Below, piece by piece: positions 31,593 to 32,412 of a DNA stretch of 32,412 nt. The stretch covers positions 1 to 32,412 of the forward strand of contig NZ_BTPU01000019.1 of the NCBI RefSeq assembly GCF_036985595.1. The letters are read 5' to 3'. The notes below the pieces were generated by a model. That model was not told the origin of the DNA. It saw only the letters and a program-made list of their open reading frames with translations, and ran no database searches. This stretch comes from Vallitalea maricola (GTDB taxonomy: Bacteria; Bacillota; Clostridia; Lachnospirales; Vallitaleaceae). Within the stretch, counting starts at the first letter, position 1. Every line of letters begins with the position of its first letter. A program made the translations under genes and the position numbers.

Positions 31593-31664
31593 CTGGGTAG
31601 GCAGGATTCGAACCTACGCATACTAGAGTCAAAGTCTAGTGCCTTACCGCTTGGCGACTACCCA
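31593..31664 (-). tRNA. tRNA-Gln (anticodon UUG)
   Basis: The cloverleaf has acceptor TGGGTAG/CTACCCA, a D arm with AAGCGGTAAGG, anticodon stem CTAGA/TCTAG with loop CTTTGAC, and a T loop GGTTCGAATCC. CCA is not encoded. It is the last gene of the array. Confidence 0.95.
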
Positions 31665-31692
31665 TCATAATATTAATTTTTTGGAACACAAA

Positions 31693-31764
31693 AGCGCGAG
31701 ACGGGATTCGAACCCGCGACCCTCGCCTTGGCAAGGCGATGCTCTACCACTGAGCCACTCACGC
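31693..31764 (-). tRNA. tRNA-Gly (anticodon GCC)
   Basis: Acceptor GCGTGAG pairs with CTCGCGC (one wobble). The anticodon loop is TTGCCAA on a GC-rich stem, and the T arm is GCGGGTTCGAATCCCGT. CCA is not encoded. Confidence 0.95.
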
Positions 31765-31769
31765 ATGAA

Positions 31770-31840
31770 AGCGGGTGATGGGAATCGAACCCACGTATCC
31801 AGCTTGGAAGGCTGGTGTTCTACCATTGAACTACACCCGC
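31770..31840 (-). tRNA. tRNA-Gly (anticodon UCC)
   Basis: Acceptor GCGGGTG pairs with CACCCGC. Anticodon stem CCAGC/GCTGG carries loop CTTCCAA. The T arm is GTGGGTTCGATTCCCAT. CCA is not encoded. It lies 5 bp from the other Gly gene. Confidence 0.95.
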
Positions 31841-31871
31841 ATATTATATTTTTTGTTAATGTTTCGATTAA

Positions 31872-31944
<73 letters not shown>

Positions 31945-32006
31945 TGAATCAGCAAAAACAATTTTACCAGATATTACAGCACTTGTCAATACTTTTTTTA
32001 ATTTAA

Positions 32007-32092
32007 TGCCGGAGACCGGAATCGAACCGGTACGGTCTTTAAGGACCGCAGGATTTTAAGTCCTGTGCGTCTGCCAGTTCCGCCACTCCGGC
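32007..32092 (-). tRNA. tRNA-Leu (anticodon UAA)
   Basis: This class II tRNA has 86 nt with a long variable arm (GCGGTCCTTAAAGACCGT). Acceptor GCCGGAG pairs with CTCCGGC. Anticodon stem CAGGA/TCCTG carries loop CTTAAAA. CCA is not encoded. Confidence 0.95.
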
Positions 32093-32173
32093 ATAAAGAA
32101 TAATTTTCTTATGCCTAACAAATAAATATTTACAATGTAAGAATTTGCCTGCCAAGCAAAGTTAACTCTTTAG

Positions 32174-32255
32174 TGGAGGGAGAAGGATTCGAACCTTCGA
32201 AGGCGGTGCCAACAGATTTACAGTCTGCCCCCTTTGGCCACTCGGGAACCCCTCC
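32174..32255 (-). tRNA. tRNA-Tyr (anticodon GUA)
   Basis: This class II tRNA has 82 nt with a long variable arm. Acceptor GGAGGGG pairs with TCCCTCC (one wobble). The anticodon loop CTGTAAA lies on stem CAGA/TCTG. CCA is not encoded. It is the first gene of the array. Confidence 0.95.
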
Positions 32256-32270
32256 ATAAGAACATGATAT

Positions 32271-32298
32271 ATAATATCACATTTCTATAAAATGTCAA
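32271..32298 (-). promoter_or_regulatory. Promoter of the tRNA operon
   Basis: On the minus strand a perfect -35 TTGACA (32298-32293), a 16-bp spacer and TATTAT (32276-32271) lie just upstream of tRNA-Tyr. The array therefore has its own promoter rather than depending on rRNA transcription. Confidence 0.75.
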
Positions 32299-32398
32299 TA
32301 GTTTTTCAACATTTTTTCAGCAGTTAAATAATAGTATATTAAACTCTCAAGGTTCCTTAATTATTTATAAAGTAGAAACCGCAGTTTCACTTTATTTT

Positions 32399-32412
32399 CC
32401 TTAGAAAGGAGG
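32399..32412 (-). rRNA. Possible extreme 3' end of a 16S rRNA gene, cut by the window edge
   Basis: Read on the minus strand, the window begins CCTCCTTTCTAAGG. CCTCCTTTCT is the usual 3' terminus of Firmicute 16S rRNA (anti-Shine-Dalgarno), and AAGGA commonly follows it in the precursor. About 10 nt later there is a hairpin (AAAGT..AAAC / GTTTC..ACTTT, near 32371-32394). Only 14 bases are available. The same bases on the plus strand read as a perfect ribosome binding site (AGAAAGGAGG), so a plus-strand gene starting just outside is the alternative. Confidence 0.5.

Overview
The window looks like chromosomal DNA from a low-GC, anaerobic Gram-positive bacterium of the class Clostridia. The evidence is the strong AT bias, purine-rich GGAGG-type ribosome binding sites, sigma-A-like promoters, YesM/YesN-type two-component genes, Lpl-type sugar transporters, an SLH protein and a PerR/SOD pair. 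The protein style recalls Vallitalea and relatives, but that is an impression and was not tested. No insertion sequence, prophage or CRISPR array is visible.

Layout. Positions 1-2.5 kb (plus strand): the 3' part of a uroporphyrinogen-decarboxylase-family gene, an AraC regulator and a PerR-like regulator, ending at a strong terminator. Positions 2.5-7 kb (minus): a four-gene operon of VanW-type wall protein, HypE-like AIR-synthase protein, Lrp/AsnC regulator and class I aminotransferase. Positions 7.1-10.05 kb (minus): a flavodoxin-like protein, a small SLH protein, and aroF (DAHP synthase) behind a 260-nt leader. Positions 10.08-10.65 kb: a non-coding stretch with two large foldback structures. 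Positions 10.7-21 kb (minus): a sugar locus with histidine kinase, response regulator, secreted GH85 endo-beta-N-acetylglucosaminidase, two ABC permeases and a lipoprotein substrate-binding protein. Positions 21.2-22.1 kb: pheA (plus) facing a 35-codon membrane-peptide gene (minus). Positions 22.3-31.5 kb: a TPR-like membrane protein (plus), then minus-strand exonuclease, Hpt protein, uridine kinase, endonuclease III, DUF4080 radical SAM enzyme, a large beta-propeller lipoprotein, an L,D-transpeptidase lipoprotein and a superoxide dismutase. Positions 31.57-32.41 kb (minus): six tRNA genes (Tyr, Leu, Phe, Gly, Gly, Gln) with a promoter and terminator; the last bases match the 3' end of 16S rRNA.

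The most notable find is the aroF leader. A sigma-A promoter is followed by an unlisted 50-codon reading frame with 11 aromatic residues in 13 (YYFYFFSWGFYFF), then an intrinsic terminator, then aroF. This is the architecture of ribosome-mediated attenuation sensing charged Phe/Tyr/Trp tRNA, controlling the first step of aromatic synthesis. pheA, 11 kb away, shows no such leader.

The sugar locus reads as sense (kinase and regulator), cut (secreted GH85 releasing N-glycans from glycoproteins) and import (SBP plus two permeases, with no local ATPase). The GH85 has His where the family normally has the catalytic Asn. PerR-box-like palindromes overlap the -10 elements of both the perR-like gene and the SOD gene, suggesting a small peroxide regulon within the window.
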